A stretch of 64,000 bases of DNA from Ralstonia sp. RRA (GCF_037023145.1 NZ_CP146091.1:3224001-3288000); one strand, 5' to 3'; numbered from the stretch's first letter, positions 23,600 through 33,219 are shown. The notes: generated by a model not told the origin, from the sequence alone. Made by a program: numbers and translations.

Positions 23600-24850
23600 A
23601 TGCTTCCACTGTCTTCCACGCTACCGCTTGCCGGCGTTGCCGAACCGTCCCCTGCGACTGTCGCGGCCACGGCCCTGGAGGCGTTTGACCGCTATTACGA
23701 CGACATCCTGCTGCCCATGTGGCTCGGGCCGGGCTGGAACGCACAGGCGGGTCTCTGCTATGAGGCGCTCGTCGTTGAAAACGACGCGCTGGTGCCCGCC
23801 TCCACGGCTCGCTACCGGGCCATGGCGTGCGCACGCCAGCTGTATACGTTTGCCCGTGCGACACGGCTGTCCGCCAAACACCGCGATCTCTGCGCCGAGC
23901 GCGCCGCCGCACTGTGTCATGCGCTGGATACGCGCTTTCGCGACACGCTCCACGGCGGCTGGGTGTTCTCGATCGACAGCGCCCTGGCGCCGCAAGACAG
24001 CAGCAAAGACCTGTATACGCACGCCTTCGTGCTGTTTGCCGCCGCACACTGGCTGGCCGTTAGCGATGACCCGCGCGCCGCCGCGCTCATGCACGACGCA
24101 CATGACGTGATCGCGCAGCGCTTTGTGCGCGCCGCTGGCGAATCGGGCACCACACCGCTGCCGGTGGCCGCCATGGACGCCACCTTTACCGAGACCCTAT
24201 CGGGTGTCGCGCAGAACCCGGTGATGCACCTGACCGAGGCCTACCTGGCCGCCGCCGCGCTGGACGAACCGCCCGCCTGGGCCGAAGCCGGCGTGCGTAC
24301 GCTGGCCGAGGGCATCCTGGCGCGCTTCATCGAGCCGCGCACCGGCAGCATCACTGAGCTACCCATCGACGAGCCGAATGCGGACAACCGCATCGAGCCC
24401 GGTCACCAGTTCGAGTGGTTCTACCTCGTGCGCGCACATGCCGATGTGTTCACCCGCTCGGACGCCGGCCGGCAACTGGCCGAGACCCTCGGCCGGGCGG
24501 TGGACGCCGCGTGCCGCCTGGGCGTGGATGCCGAGACGCAAGGCGTCTGCCTGTCGCTGAACCTGGACGGCACGCCGCGCGACACCACCCAGCGCATCTG
24601 GGCCCAGACCGAATACGGCCGGGCACTCGCGCTGTGCACCGAAACGCAGGGCTCCATGGTTGCGCGCCTGCTGCCGGCCTGGTCGGCGCGCTTTCTGCAT
24701 GCCCACGGCTGGCATGAAGTCATCGACGCCACCGGCCAGCGCCTGCGCACCGACATGCCGTCGAGCACCCCGTACCACATCACCACGTTCTATGAGGCAG
24801 CCCGCGCAACGCTGTCCGCCTCATCTTCATGCAATACCCCAAGCTGTTGA
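23600..24850 (+). CDS. AGE family sugar epimerase/isomerase
   Basis: 416-residue member of the N-acylglucosamine 2-epimerase superfamily, an (alpha/alpha)6 barrel whose members interconvert GlcNAc/ManNAc or isomerise mannose and fructose. Recognisable segments include YTHAFVLFAAAHW, NPVMHLTEAYLAA and EPGHQFEWFYL, which carry the conserved active-site histidines and glutamates. The ATG at 23600 gives the usual N-terminus; the open frame upstream is antisense to opgD. Substrate cannot be told from sequence. The downstream MFS gene starts 12 bases later, so they are probably co-transcribed. Confidence 0.85.
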   Translation: MLPLSSTLPLAGVAEPSPATVAATALEAFDRYYDDILLPMWLGPGWNAQAGLCYEALVVENDALVPASTARYRAMACARQLYTFARATRLSAKHRDLCAERAAALCHALDTRFRDTLHGGWVFSIDSALAPQDSSKDLYTHAFVLFAAAHWLAVSDDPRAAALMHDAHDVIAQRFVRAAGESGTTPLPVAAMDATFTETLSGVAQNPVMHLTEAYLAAAALDEPPAWAEAGVRTLAEGILARFIEPRTGSITELPIDEPNADNRIEPGHQFEWFYLVRAHADVFTRSDAGRQLAETLGRAVDAACRLGVDAETQGVCLSLNLDGTPRDTTQRIWAQTEYGRALALCTETQGSMVARLLPAWSARFLHAHGWHEVIDATGQRLRTDMPSSTPYHITTFYEAARATLSASSSCNTPSC

Positions 24851-24862
24851 GTGAGACACACC

Positions 24863-26164
24863 ATGCATAACCACAACCCCAACGAATCCAAGGCCCGCGC
24901 CATCTTCCGGGTGGTCAGCGGTAACTTCCTGGAGATGTACGACTTCATGGTCTACGGCTATTACGCCAAGGCCATTGCCGACACCTTCTTCCCAGCCGGT
25001 AACGAGTTCCTCTCGCTGATGCTGTCGCTGGTGACGTTTGGCGCCGGCTTCCTGATGCGGCCGCTGGGCGCGATCTTCCTGGGTGCCTACATCGACCGTC
25101 ACGGCCGCCGCGTGGGCCTGATCGTCACGCTCGCGCTGATGGCCTGCGGCACCTTGCTGATCGCGCTGGTGCCGGGCTACGCCACCATCGGGCTGGCGGC
25201 GCCGCTGCTGGTGCTGATCGGCCGGTTGCTGCAGGGCTTCTCGGCCGGCGTGGAACTGGGCGGGGTGTCGGTCTACCTGGCCGAGATTTCCACCCCGGGC
25301 AAGAAGGGCTTCTTCGTGAGCTGGCAATCGGCCAGCCAGCAAGTGGCGGTGATGTTTGCCGCGCTGCTGGGCGTGCTGATGTCGTCGCTGCTGCCGCCGT
25401 CTGAGATGAGCGCGTGGGGCTGGCGCGTGCCGTTCCTCGTCGGCTGCCTGATCGTGCCGTTCCTGTTCATCATCCGCCGCTCGCTGCAAGAGACGGAAGA
25501 GTTCCAGAAGCGCAAGCACCGCCCGGACCTGGCCGCCGTGTTCCGCTCGATGGGCCAGAACTGGCGCCTGGTGGGCGCCGGCACGCTGATGGTGGTGATG
25601 ACCACGGTGTCGTTCTACCTGATCACCGCCTACACGCCGACCTTCGGCAAGAGCGTGCTGCACCTGTCGGATTTCGATAGCCTGATCGTCACGCTGTGCG
25701 TGGGTGCATCGAACTTCTTCTGGCTGCCGGTGATGGGTGCGGTGTCTGACCGCGTCGGCCGCCGCCCGCTGCTGATTCTCTTCACCGTGCTGATGCTGCT
25801 GACGGCCTACCCAGCCATGCAGTGGCTGGTGAGCGCCCCGTCGTTCGCCCGCATGCTGACCGTGCTGCTGTGGATGTCGTTCCTGTACGGCAGCTACAAC
25901 GGCGCGATGGTCGTCACGCTCACCGAGATCATGCCGCCGGAAGTGCGCACCACCGGCTTCTCGCTGGCGTATAGCCTGGCCACGGCCATCTTCGGCGGCT
26001 TTACCCCGGCTATTGCCACTTGGCTGATCCACGAGACGGGCAACAAGGCGATGCCGGGCGTTTGGGTGTCGTTTGCCGCGCTGTGCGGTCTGGTGGCCAC
26101 GCTGGCCATCGTCAAGCCGGCCGGCAAGCATGTGCACGGCGCAGGCACGGCCCCCGCTGCCTGA
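24863..26164 (+). CDS. MFS transporter of the citrate/tricarballylate:H+ symporter type
   Basis: 433-residue, 12-helix major facilitator of the metabolite:H+ symporter subfamily. The start region [25 protein letters not shown], the loop 2-3 motif [13 protein letters not shown] and [17 protein letters not shown] match CitA/TcuC-type carriers. It would import a tricarboxylate across the inner membrane with protons. ATG 24863 is preferred over an in-frame GTG at 24851. It lies directly after the epimerase and eight bases before the GNAT gene. Confidence 0.85.
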   Translation: MHNHNPNESKARAIFRVVSGNFLEMYDFMVYGYYAKAIADTFFPAGNEFLSLMLSLVTFGAGFLMRPLGAIFLGAYIDRHGRRVGLIVTLALMACGTLLIALVPGYATIGLAAPLLVLIGRLLQGFSAGVELGGVSVYLAEISTPGKKGFFVSWQSASQQVAVMFAALLGVLMSSLLPPSEMSAWGWRVPFLVGCLIVPFLFIIRRSLQETEEFQKRKHRPDLAAVFRSMGQNWRLVGAGTLMVVMTTVSFYLITAYTPTFGKSVLHLSDFDSLIVTLCVGASNFFWLPVMGAVSDRVGRRPLLILFTVLMLLTAYPAMQWLVSAPSFARMLTVLLWMSFLYGSYNGAMVVTLTEIMPPEVRTTGFSLAYSLATAIFGGFTPAIATWLIHETGNKAMPGVWVSFAALCGLVATLAIVKPAGKHVHGAGTAPAA

Positions 26165-26171
26165 CCGAGCG

Positions 26172-26975
26172 ATGCAGAACCCGGGCGGCATGCATGGTGG
26201 CCTGAGCGACATTGTCGCGATTGAGCACGCCGGCTTTGCCGCGCTGCCGCCCGAACACAGTATCGAAGACGGCCCCTGGGTGCTGCGCATGGCGGGGGGC
26301 CTGGCCAAACGGGCCAACTCCGCCAACCCGCGCGCACCGGGTGCGCTGCTCGATGCGGATCGACTGAACCGCATCGAAGCCTTCTACCGCCGCGCTGGCT
26401 TCCCGGCTATCGTGCGCGTTACACCGCTGGCCTCGCCCGAGGCCGATGCGCTGCTCGAAGCGCGCGGCTACCGCATCACCGACCGCAGCCTCGTCATGAC
26501 CGCGCAGTTGGCGCCCGCGGGGCCGGCAGTGCTGCCTGACGGCATCACCGTCAGCATCGACACGGCGATCCCCGAACCCTGGCACGACGCCTTCGCGCAG
26601 TTCGACGGCCTCAATGCGCGCGGACATGCCACGCGCCGCACCATGCTCGACGCGCTCGACCGCCCGCACGCGGCGATCACGCTGCGCGAAGCGGATGGCA
26701 CCACGCTGGGAATCGGTTTGGCCGTGGCAGACGGCGCGTATGTCGGCCTGTTCGATGTGCGCGTGGCGAGCGCCGCGCGCGGCCGCGGGCTGGGGCGTGC
26801 CGTGACGGACGCGATGCTCGGCTGGGCGCGTACCCAGGGCACGGTTGGTACGCCGGTCACCGCCTATCTGCAGGTCAGCGCCGAGAACGTGCCAGCGCTC
26901 AGCCTGTACCGCTCGCTGAGCTTTGTTGAGGCCTACGCGTATCACTATCGCGTCGGCCCAACGCAGCCGGCTTAA
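26172..26975 (+). CDS. GNAT family N-acetyltransferase
   Basis: 267 residues. The C-terminal half is a GNAT domain with the acetyl-CoA motif VASAARGRGLGRAVTDAML and a late beta-strand LYRSLSFVEAYAYHYR. The N-terminal half resembles a second, degenerate GNAT lobe (from ALPPEHSIEDGPWVLRMAGGLAKRANSANP), an arrangement seen in several tandem-GNAT proteins. Substrate unknown. The start may be ATG 26172 or the ATG at 26190. It closes a three-gene run with the epimerase and the MFS carrier, converging on the binding protein at 26982. Confidence 0.85.
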   Translation: MQNPGGMHGGLSDIVAIEHAGFAALPPEHSIEDGPWVLRMAGGLAKRANSANPRAPGALLDADRLNRIEAFYRRAGFPAIVRVTPLASPEADALLEARGYRITDRSLVMTAQLAPAGPAVLPDGITVSIDTAIPEPWHDAFAQFDGLNARGHATRRTMLDALDRPHAAITLREADGTTLGIGLAVADGAYVGLFDVRVASAARGRGLGRAVTDAMLGWARTQGTVGTPVTAYLQVSAENVPALSLYRSLSFVEAYAYHYRVGPTQPA

Positions 26976-26981
26976 CGCCGC

Positions 26982-28169
26982 TTACTGAATCACCAGCCCG
27001 TTCGGCCCGACCACGCCCAGTTCCACATAGTGCGAGCCCGGTCGCGTGCGATCGGAGAAATCCACCACAAACCCACCGCCCACATCAAAGTTGCGCAGGT
27101 TGGCCAGCTCGCGGCGCACCTGGTCGCGCGTGGGCTTGGGGCCGGCGCGGCGCAGGGCCTCGGCCAGCACCTTGGCGGCCACAAAGCCCTCCACCGCGCG
27201 GAATGACAGGTCGACATCCTTGGCGCCCACTGCCGTGCGGGCGCGGTTGAACTCACGGATGACGGGGTTCACGCTCTTGCCGGGGTTGGGCATCACCAGC
27301 GCCAGCGAGTAGCCGCGCACCGCCTCGATGCCGGCCGTCTTGAGCAGGATGCCGGGGTCGATGGACGACAGCCCGAGAAGCTGCGCACCGCCCCCGCGTG
27401 CCCGGTACTGCTTGACGAACTGGGCGGCCGGCTCGGCCGTGGCCCCCAGGAAGATCGCCTGCACATCGGCACCCAGCAGCTTGTCCACCGCCGGGCCCAC
27501 CATCGCCGTGTTGCGTTGGTACGAGGCGGTGGCCGCAATCGCCAGCTTGTACGGCTTGAGCGTGCGCTCGATGCCTCCCAGCGCTTCCTTGCCCAGTGCA
27601 TCGTCCTGGTACAGCACACCAATGCGCGTGATGCCGATGGTGACCAGCGCGCCGACCATCTTGTCCATCTCCTGCTGGTAGCTCGCCTTGATGGGAAACA
27701 CCAGCGGATCGCCGGTCATGGTGGTAGCACCGGTGGCCGGGCCCACCAGCGGCAGGTTCGCCTCGGCCAGCACGCCGCTGCGCATCAGCGCTTCCACATT
27801 GGCGGTGCCGACAATGGTGAGCGCGGCCACGGGGTTGTCGATCTTGGCCATGTCGCGCACGTTGCGCAGGGTCTGCTCGACCTTCTGCTCGTCGTCACGG
27901 GCGACCAGGCGGATGTTTTCGCCGTTGATGCCGCCGCTGAGGTTGAGCCAGTCGAAATACAGCCGGGCGCCGGCATTGAGTGCGCGCCCCGTGGAGGCCT
28001 GCGTGCCGGATAACGGCAGCGATTGGATGATGCTGATGTCGGCACGGGCAGCCGATGCAGCAAGCGCCGCAGACACCGTGAGCGAGACCGCAAGCACGGC
28101 AGCCCACGGCCGGCCGCGCCAGGTCCTTCCGCGCGCCCCCCGGCTGCGCGTGTGATTTCCCGTTTGCAT
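26982..28169 (-). CDS. ABC transporter periplasmic binding protein, Leu/Ile/Val type
   Basis: 395 residues. A long basic n-region and hydrophobic core form a Sec signal peptide ending near residue 43 (ASAARA). The mature protein is a type-1 periplasmic binding domain (IIQSLPLSGTQASTGRALNAGARLYF, cut here for length) of the branched-chain amino acid/amide family. No permease or ATPase genes are nearby, so it is an orphan that could feed a transporter elsewhere or act in sensing. ATG 28169 is spaced 8 nt after AAGG; a GTG at 28178 is an alternative. Confidence 0.85.
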   Translation of the reverse strand: MQTGNHTRSRGARGRTWRGRPWAAVLAVSLTVSAALAASAARADISIIQSLPLSGTQASTGRALNAGARLYFDWLNLSGGINGENIRLVARDDEQKVEQTLRNVRDMAKIDNPVAALTIVGTANVEALMRSGVLAEANLPLVGPATGATTMTGDPLVFPIKASYQQEMDKMVGALVTIGITRIGVLYQDDALGKEALGGIERTLKPYKLAIAATASYQRNTAMVGPAVDKLLGADVQAIFLGATAEPAAQFVKQYRARGGGAQLLGLSSIDPGILLKTAGIEAVRGYSLALVMPNPGKSVNPVIREFNRARTAVGAKDVDLSFRAVEGFVAAKVLAEALRRAGPKPTRDQVRRELANLRNFDVGGGFVVDFSDRTRPGSHYVELGVVGPNGLVIQ

Positions 28170-28369
28170 TGCTAGCACCCTTCACCGCCACCTCGTGGGC
28201 AACGGCGTTATTGTCGAGGCCACCTAGGCAGCCCACTTTGTCGTTCTGGTTGCGCGAAACATAACTCGCGCGGGCGATAGCCTGCCATTGCGCAGGGGCT
28301 TCGACAAGTCCCGCCGGGGTCGTTTTAGACTCACTCGACCGCTTCTGTCGCAAACGCGCCCCACCTCCC

Positions 28370-29170
28370 ATGCCGCAGCGCCTCCTGCCCACCGATATCG
28401 AAGGCCGTACCCCGCCCTCGCCGGCGCATCCGGTGCGCCTGTACACGCGGCAGATGGACGCCAACACGCGCTTCCCGCGCCACACCCATCCGTGGGCACA
28501 GGTGGCGTACAGCCACAACAGCGTGCTGCGCGTGCAGGCCGGCGACACGGCCTGGGTGGTGCCGCCCTCGCGCGCCATCTGGATTCCGCCCGGCATCGAG
28601 CATGAGGTATGGGTGGTCGAGGCGGCGTTCCTGCGCACCCTGTATGCCGACCCGTCCCTGGCGACGGGCACGCTGGCGCAATGCCGCGTGATGGAGGTGT
28701 CGCCGTTGCTGCGCGAGCTGATCGCGGCGATGGACGTGCACCACCCGCTGCCGCCCGCGCGCGAGCAGGCGCTGGGCGCCCTCATCCTCGATGAAGTCCG
28801 CCACAGTGCCCCGCTGCCGCTGGATTTGCCCATGCCCACCGACAAGCGCCTGCGCGCGCTGTGTGAGCGTGTGATGGCCGACCCCGGCACGCCGCTGACC
28901 TTCGATGCCCTGGCCCGCGACGTGGGCGCCAGCGAGCGCACGCTGGCGCGGCGCTTTCGTGAGGAACTGGGTGTGAGCTTTTCGCAGTGGCGCCAGCAGG
29001 CGGTGCTCGCCAGCGCCATCCCGATGATGTCGAAGGGGGTGCCGCTCGCACGTGTGGCGCAGGCGCTGGGCTACAACAGCCAGAGTGCGTTCTCGGCGAT
29101 GTTCCGTCGGGCGTTTGGGCAGAGCCCCAGCGCGTTCCTGCACCGGCCCGGCTCTGAGGGCGACGCCTAG
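28370..29170 (+). CDS. AraC-family transcriptional regulator with cupin sensor domain
   Basis: 266 residues. The N-terminal cupin-like domain has FPRHTHPWAQVAYS and WVVPPSRAIWIPPGIEHEV, a likely small-ligand or metal-binding barrel. The C-terminal AraC DNA-binding domain has two HTH motifs (TFDALARDVGASERTLARRF and VARVAQALGYNSQSAFSAMF). It is divergent from the orphan binding-protein gene at 28169 with about 200 bases between, and may regulate it. Its stop codon lies inside a large palindrome shared with the convergent kinase gene. Confidence 0.88.
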   Translation: MPQRLLPTDIEGRTPPSPAHPVRLYTRQMDANTRFPRHTHPWAQVAYSHNSVLRVQAGDTAWVVPPSRAIWIPPGIEHEVWVVEAAFLRTLYADPSLATGTLAQCRVMEVSPLLRELIAAMDVHHPLPPAREQALGALILDEVRHSAPLPLDLPMPTDKRLRALCERVMADPGTPLTFDALARDVGASERTLARRFREELGVSFSQWRQQAVLASAIPMMSKGVPLARVAQALGYNSQSAFSAMFRRAFGQSPSAFLHRPGSEGDA

Positions 29171-29224
29171 GGCCTGCCATCCAATCAAACGTCCTCGCGC
29201 GTTTGATTGGATGACAGGCCCTAG
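29167..29224. terminator. 58-bp palindrome holding the stop codons of two convergent genes
   Basis: A near-perfect inverted repeat (left arm CTAGGGCCTG then CCATCCAATCAAACG; right arm CGTTTGATTGGATG then CAGGCCCTAG; short loop). TAG of the AraC gene (29168-29170) lies in the left arm and TAG of the kinase gene (29223-29221) in the right arm. It lacks a U-run but is long enough to act as a bidirectional terminator or 3'-end stabiliser. Confidence 0.85.
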
Positions 29225-30519
29225 ATCGGCGGCTCGCTCATCGCCGGCAGCAGCATCGCAAAGCGCGCGCCGCCGCCCTCAGCAGCATCAAGGCGGATCT
29301 CACCGCCGTGCACCAGCGCAATGCGGCGGACGATCGCCAGGCCCAGGCCGAAGCCGCCGGTATGGCGATCGCGGCTGGCATCCAGGCGCAGGAACGGTTC
29401 GAACACGCGCGCACGGTCCGGCGCCGGGATGCCCGGGCCGTCGTCTTCCACGGTCAGGCGCAGCGCACCGGCGTGGCCGGCCTCCAGCCGAACGGTGATG
29501 GTGTTGCGCGCATAGCGCGCGGCGTTGCGGATCAGGTTGAGCAGTGCGCGCGCCACCAGGCGCGGATCGCACACGTGGTGCGCGGGAGCCGCCTCCATAT
29601 GTACGGCCAGCGTGAGCTGGCGGTCGGCCACGTCGTTGGCGACGCTGGCGACCACGCTGTCGAGCCACTCGCCCACCGCCACGCGCATCAGCACGAGGTG
29701 CGTGGCGCCCTGCTCCAGACGGCTCAGGGCCAGCAGTTCGCTCACCAGCTCGTCCAGCTCGCGCACGTCACGGCGCAGGGCGTCCAGGCGCAGGGTCCGC
29801 TGCGCCTCTGGCACGGGGGACTGCAACAGCGCGATGCCGAATTCCAGCCGCGCAATCGGCGTCTTCAGCTCATGCGAGATGCCGTTCATCATCTCGCGCT
29901 GGTGCTGGATCGAGCCCTGGATCCGCTCGGCCATGTCGTTGAACTGGCGCGCCAGGCCGAACACGTTGGAGCGCTTGTGCAGATGTGCACGCGTCGACAG
30001 CTTGCCTGCGCCAAAACCGCGCGCCGCCTCTTCCAGCGCACGCAGATCGCGCCAGTGCAGCCAGACCCAGGCCAGCAGCGGCAACAACGCGGCAATGGCA
30101 ATGAGCGAATAGGCGATCAGCTGAATACCGAGATACTCCATGTCCGCAGCGTAGGCGTGCAGCACCGTGCCGTCGCGCAATGGCAGGTAGTAGTCGCGGC
30201 CGTTGGTCATCAGGATCAGCTTGTGCTCGGCAAGATCGCGCCGCTGCTGGGCAGACAACTCCGGCACGGTGTCCGGATCGACAAAATCGAATCGCTCCCA
30301 CGCGTGCTCGTTCAGCCGCGCGAGCGCGGCGTCGCGGCCTGCCGGGCCGGCACGGTCCAGGTAGTCCTGCAGCGTAAAGGCGTAGCCCTTGCGCAATTCG
30401 CGCTCACCGTGCGTGAGGGTGTCGTGAAACAGCCAGACGAACGACTTGTTGACGCCAATCAGCGCCAGTGCGGCCGCCAGCACCACCATGGCGTAGAGCT
30501 TCAGTAGGGACTTGAGCAC
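29221..30519 (-). CDS. Sensor histidine kinase, RstB-like
   Basis: 432 residues. A membrane helix at about 5-27 and another near 130-155 bracket a ~100-residue periplasmic sensor. A HAMP linker follows, then the HisKA phosphorylation site GISHELKTPIARLEFGIALL and an HATPase domain with N-box NLIRNAARYA, DDGPGI and GGFGLGLAI. Layout matches RstB. It lies 3 bases after its response regulator, with which it forms an operon. Confidence 0.88.
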   Translation of the reverse strand: MLKSLLKLYAMVVLAAALALIGVNKSFVWLFHDTLTHGERELRKGYAFTLQDYLDRAGPAGRDAALARLNEHAWERFDFVDPDTVPELSAQQRRDLAEHKLILMTNGRDYYLPLRDGTVLHAYAADMEYLGIQLIAYSLIAIAALLPLLAWVWLHWRDLRALEEAARGFGAGKLSTRAHLHKRSNVFGLARQFNDMAERIQGSIQHQREMMNGISHELKTPIARLEFGIALLQSPVPEAQRTLRLDALRRDVRELDELVSELLALSRLEQGATHLVLMRVAVGEWLDSVVASVANDVADRQLTLAVHMEAAPAHHVCDPRLVARALLNLIRNAARYARNTITVRLEAGHAGALRLTVEDDGPGIPAPDRARVFEPFLRLDASRDRHTGGFGLGLAIVRRIALVHGGEIRLDAAEGGGARFAMLLPAMSEPPI

Positions 30520-30522
30520 GCC

Positions 30523-31263
30523 TCAATCCTCCCAGGCCGAGGGGCTGAACAGATAGCCGCGCCCCCAGATCGTCTTGATCTTGTGCGGCTCGGGCGAGGC
30601 ATCGCCAAAGCGGCGGCGCAGGCGCGAGATGCCCGAATCCACAGTGCGGTCCAGCCCGTCGAACTCGATACCGCGCAGTTGCTTGAGGATGTCGTCGCGG
30701 CTGAGCACGGTGCCCGCGGCGCGCGCCAGGATCAGCAGCAGGTTGAACTCGGCCGTCTTCAGGTCGACCGGCTGGCCGCGCCAGGTGACGGTGCGATTGG
30801 GCGGCGAGATGGCGAGCTCACCAAAGACGAGCGTGTCGTCGTGGGGCGCGGCCGGTTCCGAATTCGACATGGTCGGCAAGGCGCGGCGCAGCAGCGCACG
30901 GGCCCGTGCCACCAGCAGGCGCGGCTCGATGGGCTTGAGCACGTAGTCGTCCGCGCCGATCTCCAGACCCGCCACCTGGTCGTAGGTATCCACGCGCGCC
31001 GTCAGGATCAACACCGGCACGCGTGAGAACCCGCGAATGCGCCGGCACACTTCCATACCGTCCAGGTGCGGCAGCATCAGGTCAAGAATCACCAGCGCCG
31101 GCTCATGTTCACGCACAGCCGCCACGGCGATGTCGCCCCGGCGCACCACCTCCACCGCAAATTCGTAATTGCCCAGGTATTCGCTGATGAGCTGCGCGAG
31201 ACGGTCGTCGTCTTCAATCAGCAGCACCTTGGTCTTGAGCGGTTTGTCGGTCATCGCCGTCAT
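30523..31263 (-). CDS. OmpR-family response regulator, RstA-like
   Basis: 246 residues. The receiver domain (VLLIEDDDRLAQLI; phospho-acceptor Asp in VILDLMLPHLDGMEV; Lys in VLKPIEPRLL) precedes a winged-helix DNA-binding domain ending TIWGRGYLF. I chose ATG 31263 (MTAMTDKPLK); upstream residues in frame are unconserved. It is transcribed before the kinase gene and divergently from the MipA/OmpV gene, with tandem 10-bp repeats between (31344-31373) that are good candidates for its binding site. Confidence 0.88.
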   Translation of the reverse strand: MTAMTDKPLKTKVLLIEDDDRLAQLISEYLGNYEFAVEVVRRGDIAVAAVREHEPALVILDLMLPHLDGMEVCRRIRGFSRVPVLILTARVDTYDQVAGLEIGADDYVLKPIEPRLLVARARALLRRALPTMSNSEPAAPHDDTLVFGELAISPPNRTVTWRGQPVDLKTAEFNLLLILARAAGTVLSRDDILKQLRGIEFDGLDRTVDSGISRLRRRFGDASPEPHKIKTIWGRGYLFSPSAWED

Positions 31264-31343
31264 GGTCCGTTCGCCCCCGTTTTTCTTTTTGATGGGGCGC
31301 AGTGTACGGCGGCCGGCTTGCGAGTGGAGTGGGGGGGCAAACT

Positions 31344-31373
31344 TGCAAACACTCGCGCACAATTGCGCACAAC
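31344..31373. promoter_or_regulatory. Tandem 10-bp direct repeats, likely response-regulator box
   Basis: Three contiguous decamers, TGCAAACACT, CGCGCACAAT and TGCGCACAAC, lie between the RstA-like regulator and mipA. OmpR-family dimers bind head-to-tail half-sites one helical turn apart, so this arrangement fits control of mipA and/or autoregulation. Confidence 0.5.
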
Positions 31374-31458
31374 TTCCCGGCAATTTCCAGACAGACGTGC
31401 GCGCGGCCTCTCGCCAGACTTCGGACTCTCTCTCAAGAGATCCAACAAGAGGTCCAAC

Positions 31459-32268
31459 GTGCTCAATCGTCTCCCCCCGCGTCTCTCCCCGCGCTTCTCC
31501 GTTCCCTATCTGGCCGTGCTCTCCGGCATCTGGCTGGCGCCGTCGGCCGTGTATGCCGACGATGCGTCGTATTCGCTGTCGCTCAACGCGGGCGTGGCAC
31601 CGCGCTATCAGGGCGGCAAGCAGTACACCGTGACGGCCGGCCCGGGCTTCCGGGCGGATTTCGGCAACGGCTGGTTCATCGACCCGACCCAGGGCGGTGC
31701 GGGCTATGCCATCCGCTTCCTGAACGGCATGTTCGCTTCAGCCGCGCTGTCGTATGACCCGGGCCGCTCCGATACCAACCGCTTCGGCCGCCCCGGCTCG
31801 GACCACCTGAAGGGCATGGGCACGGTGAAGGGCTCGCTGCTGGGCGTGTTCACGGTGGGCGGCAAGATCATCGGCGAGACCTCGGCCACCGCCTCGCTGG
31901 AAGTGCCGCTCACCAACCGCGAGCGCGGCTGGTCCGGGCACATCGACATGGCAACGCCGCTGGCGAGCTGGGGCACCAACAAGATCAGCGTGAGCCCGAG
32001 CCTGCATTTCGGCTCGCGCAAGTACATGCAGACGTACTTCGGGGTGACGCCGCAGCAATCGATCAACAGCGGCTTTGCGCAGTACGACGCGGGCAGCGGT
32101 CTGCAGGCCGCATCGGTAACGGTGGCCTGGACGCACGCCTTCTCGCGCCACTGGGCCATGCAGACGGCGGTCGGCACCACGCGCCTGCTGGGCAACGCCG
32201 CCAAGAGCCCGATCGTGCAGAACAAGCAGAGCTACTTTGGCGGCACGGGCGTCGTCTACACGTTCTAA
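31459..32268 (+). CDS. MipA/OmpV family outer-membrane protein
   Basis: 269 residues from GTG 31459, which has the ribosome site AAGAGG six bases ahead. A signal peptide (about 1-33, ending VYADD) is followed by a small beta-barrel with alternating polar/apolar strands, beginning YSLSLNAGVAPRYQGG and ending GGTGVVYTF with a terminal Phe typical of outer-membrane proteins. MipA proteins are described as scaffolds for murein hydrolases and OmpV as an osmoregulated porin-like protein. Coupling to an RstBA-type system is a recurrent arrangement. It converges on the hydrolase gene with 12 bases between. Confidence 0.85.
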   Translation: MLNRLPPRLSPRFSVPYLAVLSGIWLAPSAVYADDASYSLSLNAGVAPRYQGGKQYTVTAGPGFRADFGNGWFIDPTQGGAGYAIRFLNGMFASAALSYDPGRSDTNRFGRPGSDHLKGMGTVKGSLLGVFTVGGKIIGETSATASLEVPLTNRERGWSGHIDMATPLASWGTNKISVSPSLHFGSRKYMQTYFGVTPQQSINSGFAQYDAGSGLQAASVTVAWTHAFSRHWAMQTAVGTTRLLGNAAKSPIVQNKQSYFGGTGVVYTF

Positions 32269-32280
32269 GTTCGCCGGACC

Positions 32281-33219
32281 TCAGGCGCGGGTGCGCAACG
32301 CGTCCAGCCACGCCACGGTTTCACGCCACCATGGCGCACCGGACGATGCGCGAAAAAAGCCCATGTGGCCGACACCCTTGGCTGGCAGCGCGGCGCCGCC
32401 CACCTGCCGGCGCGTCACGCTGGCGGCGGGAAACTGCGCAACCAGCGCATTGATGGCGCGGGCAGGCGCCATCGGGTCGTCATCAAACCCCCAGGCGAGC
32501 AGCGGCACCGCGAGCCTCGGGTAGCGAGAGGTATCCAGGCCCGTGCCCGGCGCGAACAGGTAACCGCGCTGCCGGGCAAAGCGCGCCCAATCGCCCAGGA
32601 TGGTGGCCGGAATCGCCATCGGCCCCATCCCGACGTCAGACAGCGGCAACATGCCACCCCGACCACCTTGTACACGCGCCACCGCCAGCGGAATCCGCAC
32701 GTTCAGCAACCACGCCAGCTGCGGCCGGCTGAGCAGCCCGCGCCAGGGCCACAGCCGTGCGTTTGCCAGCGACACCGCCACGTGCACCAGCGCATCGGCA
32801 TGCACGATGTGCGGCGCCAGCCCAGCCAGTTGTCCGCCCGCGCTATGGCCGAGCACCACCAGCCTGCGCCCCCCGCAGCCCTCGGGGACGAGCGTGTCAT
32901 GTACCCACTTGAGCACGGCGTCGATGTCGCGCCGGCCCCAGTCTGCAAAGCGCGGGATGCCCGGGCCGGTGGCCAATGCGTCCCCAATGCCACGATAGTC
33001 GAACGTCACCACACGCCAGCCGGCCAGGCAGAGCCCGCGGGCAAACGCGCCGTAGAACTGGCGCGGCACGCCCAGCGCTGAGCAGATCACCACCGTGCCG
33101 TGTGCGCCCAGGCCCGGGCTCGTGACGGTCACGGGCAGCGTCCAGCCGTCGGCGGTGCGCACGTGGTCTTCGCGGGTGGGAAGCGCATCGGCGGGGTAGT
33201 CGATCGGTTCGCGCTGCAT
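32281..33219 (-). CDS. Alpha/beta hydrolase
   Basis: 312 residues, cytosolic. The nucleophile elbow GHSAGG (in LVVLGHSAGGQLAGL) supplies the catalytic Ser; the oxyanion region is around SALGVPRQFYGAFA, and a late His lies in KGVGHMGFFR. The architecture resembles the YheT/Hydrolase_4 type with a poorly defined substrate. It is divergent from the XRE/MmyB regulator at 33334 (114 bases between), a pairing typical of short-chain dehydrogenase/hydrolase genes controlled by MmyB-type repressors. Confidence 0.85.
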   Translation of the reverse strand: MQREPIDYPADALPTREDHVRTADGWTLPVTVTSPGLGAHGTVVICSALGVPRQFYGAFARGLCLAGWRVVTFDYRGIGDALATGPGIPRFADWGRRDIDAVLKWVHDTLVPEGCGGRRLVVLGHSAGGQLAGLAPHIVHADALVHVAVSLANARLWPWRGLLSRPQLAWLLNVRIPLAVARVQGGRGGMLPLSDVGMGPMAIPATILGDWARFARQRGYLFAPGTGLDTSRYPRLAVPLLAWGFDDDPMAPARAINALVAQFPAASVTRRQVGGAALPAKGVGHMGFFRASSGAPWWRETVAWLDALRTRA

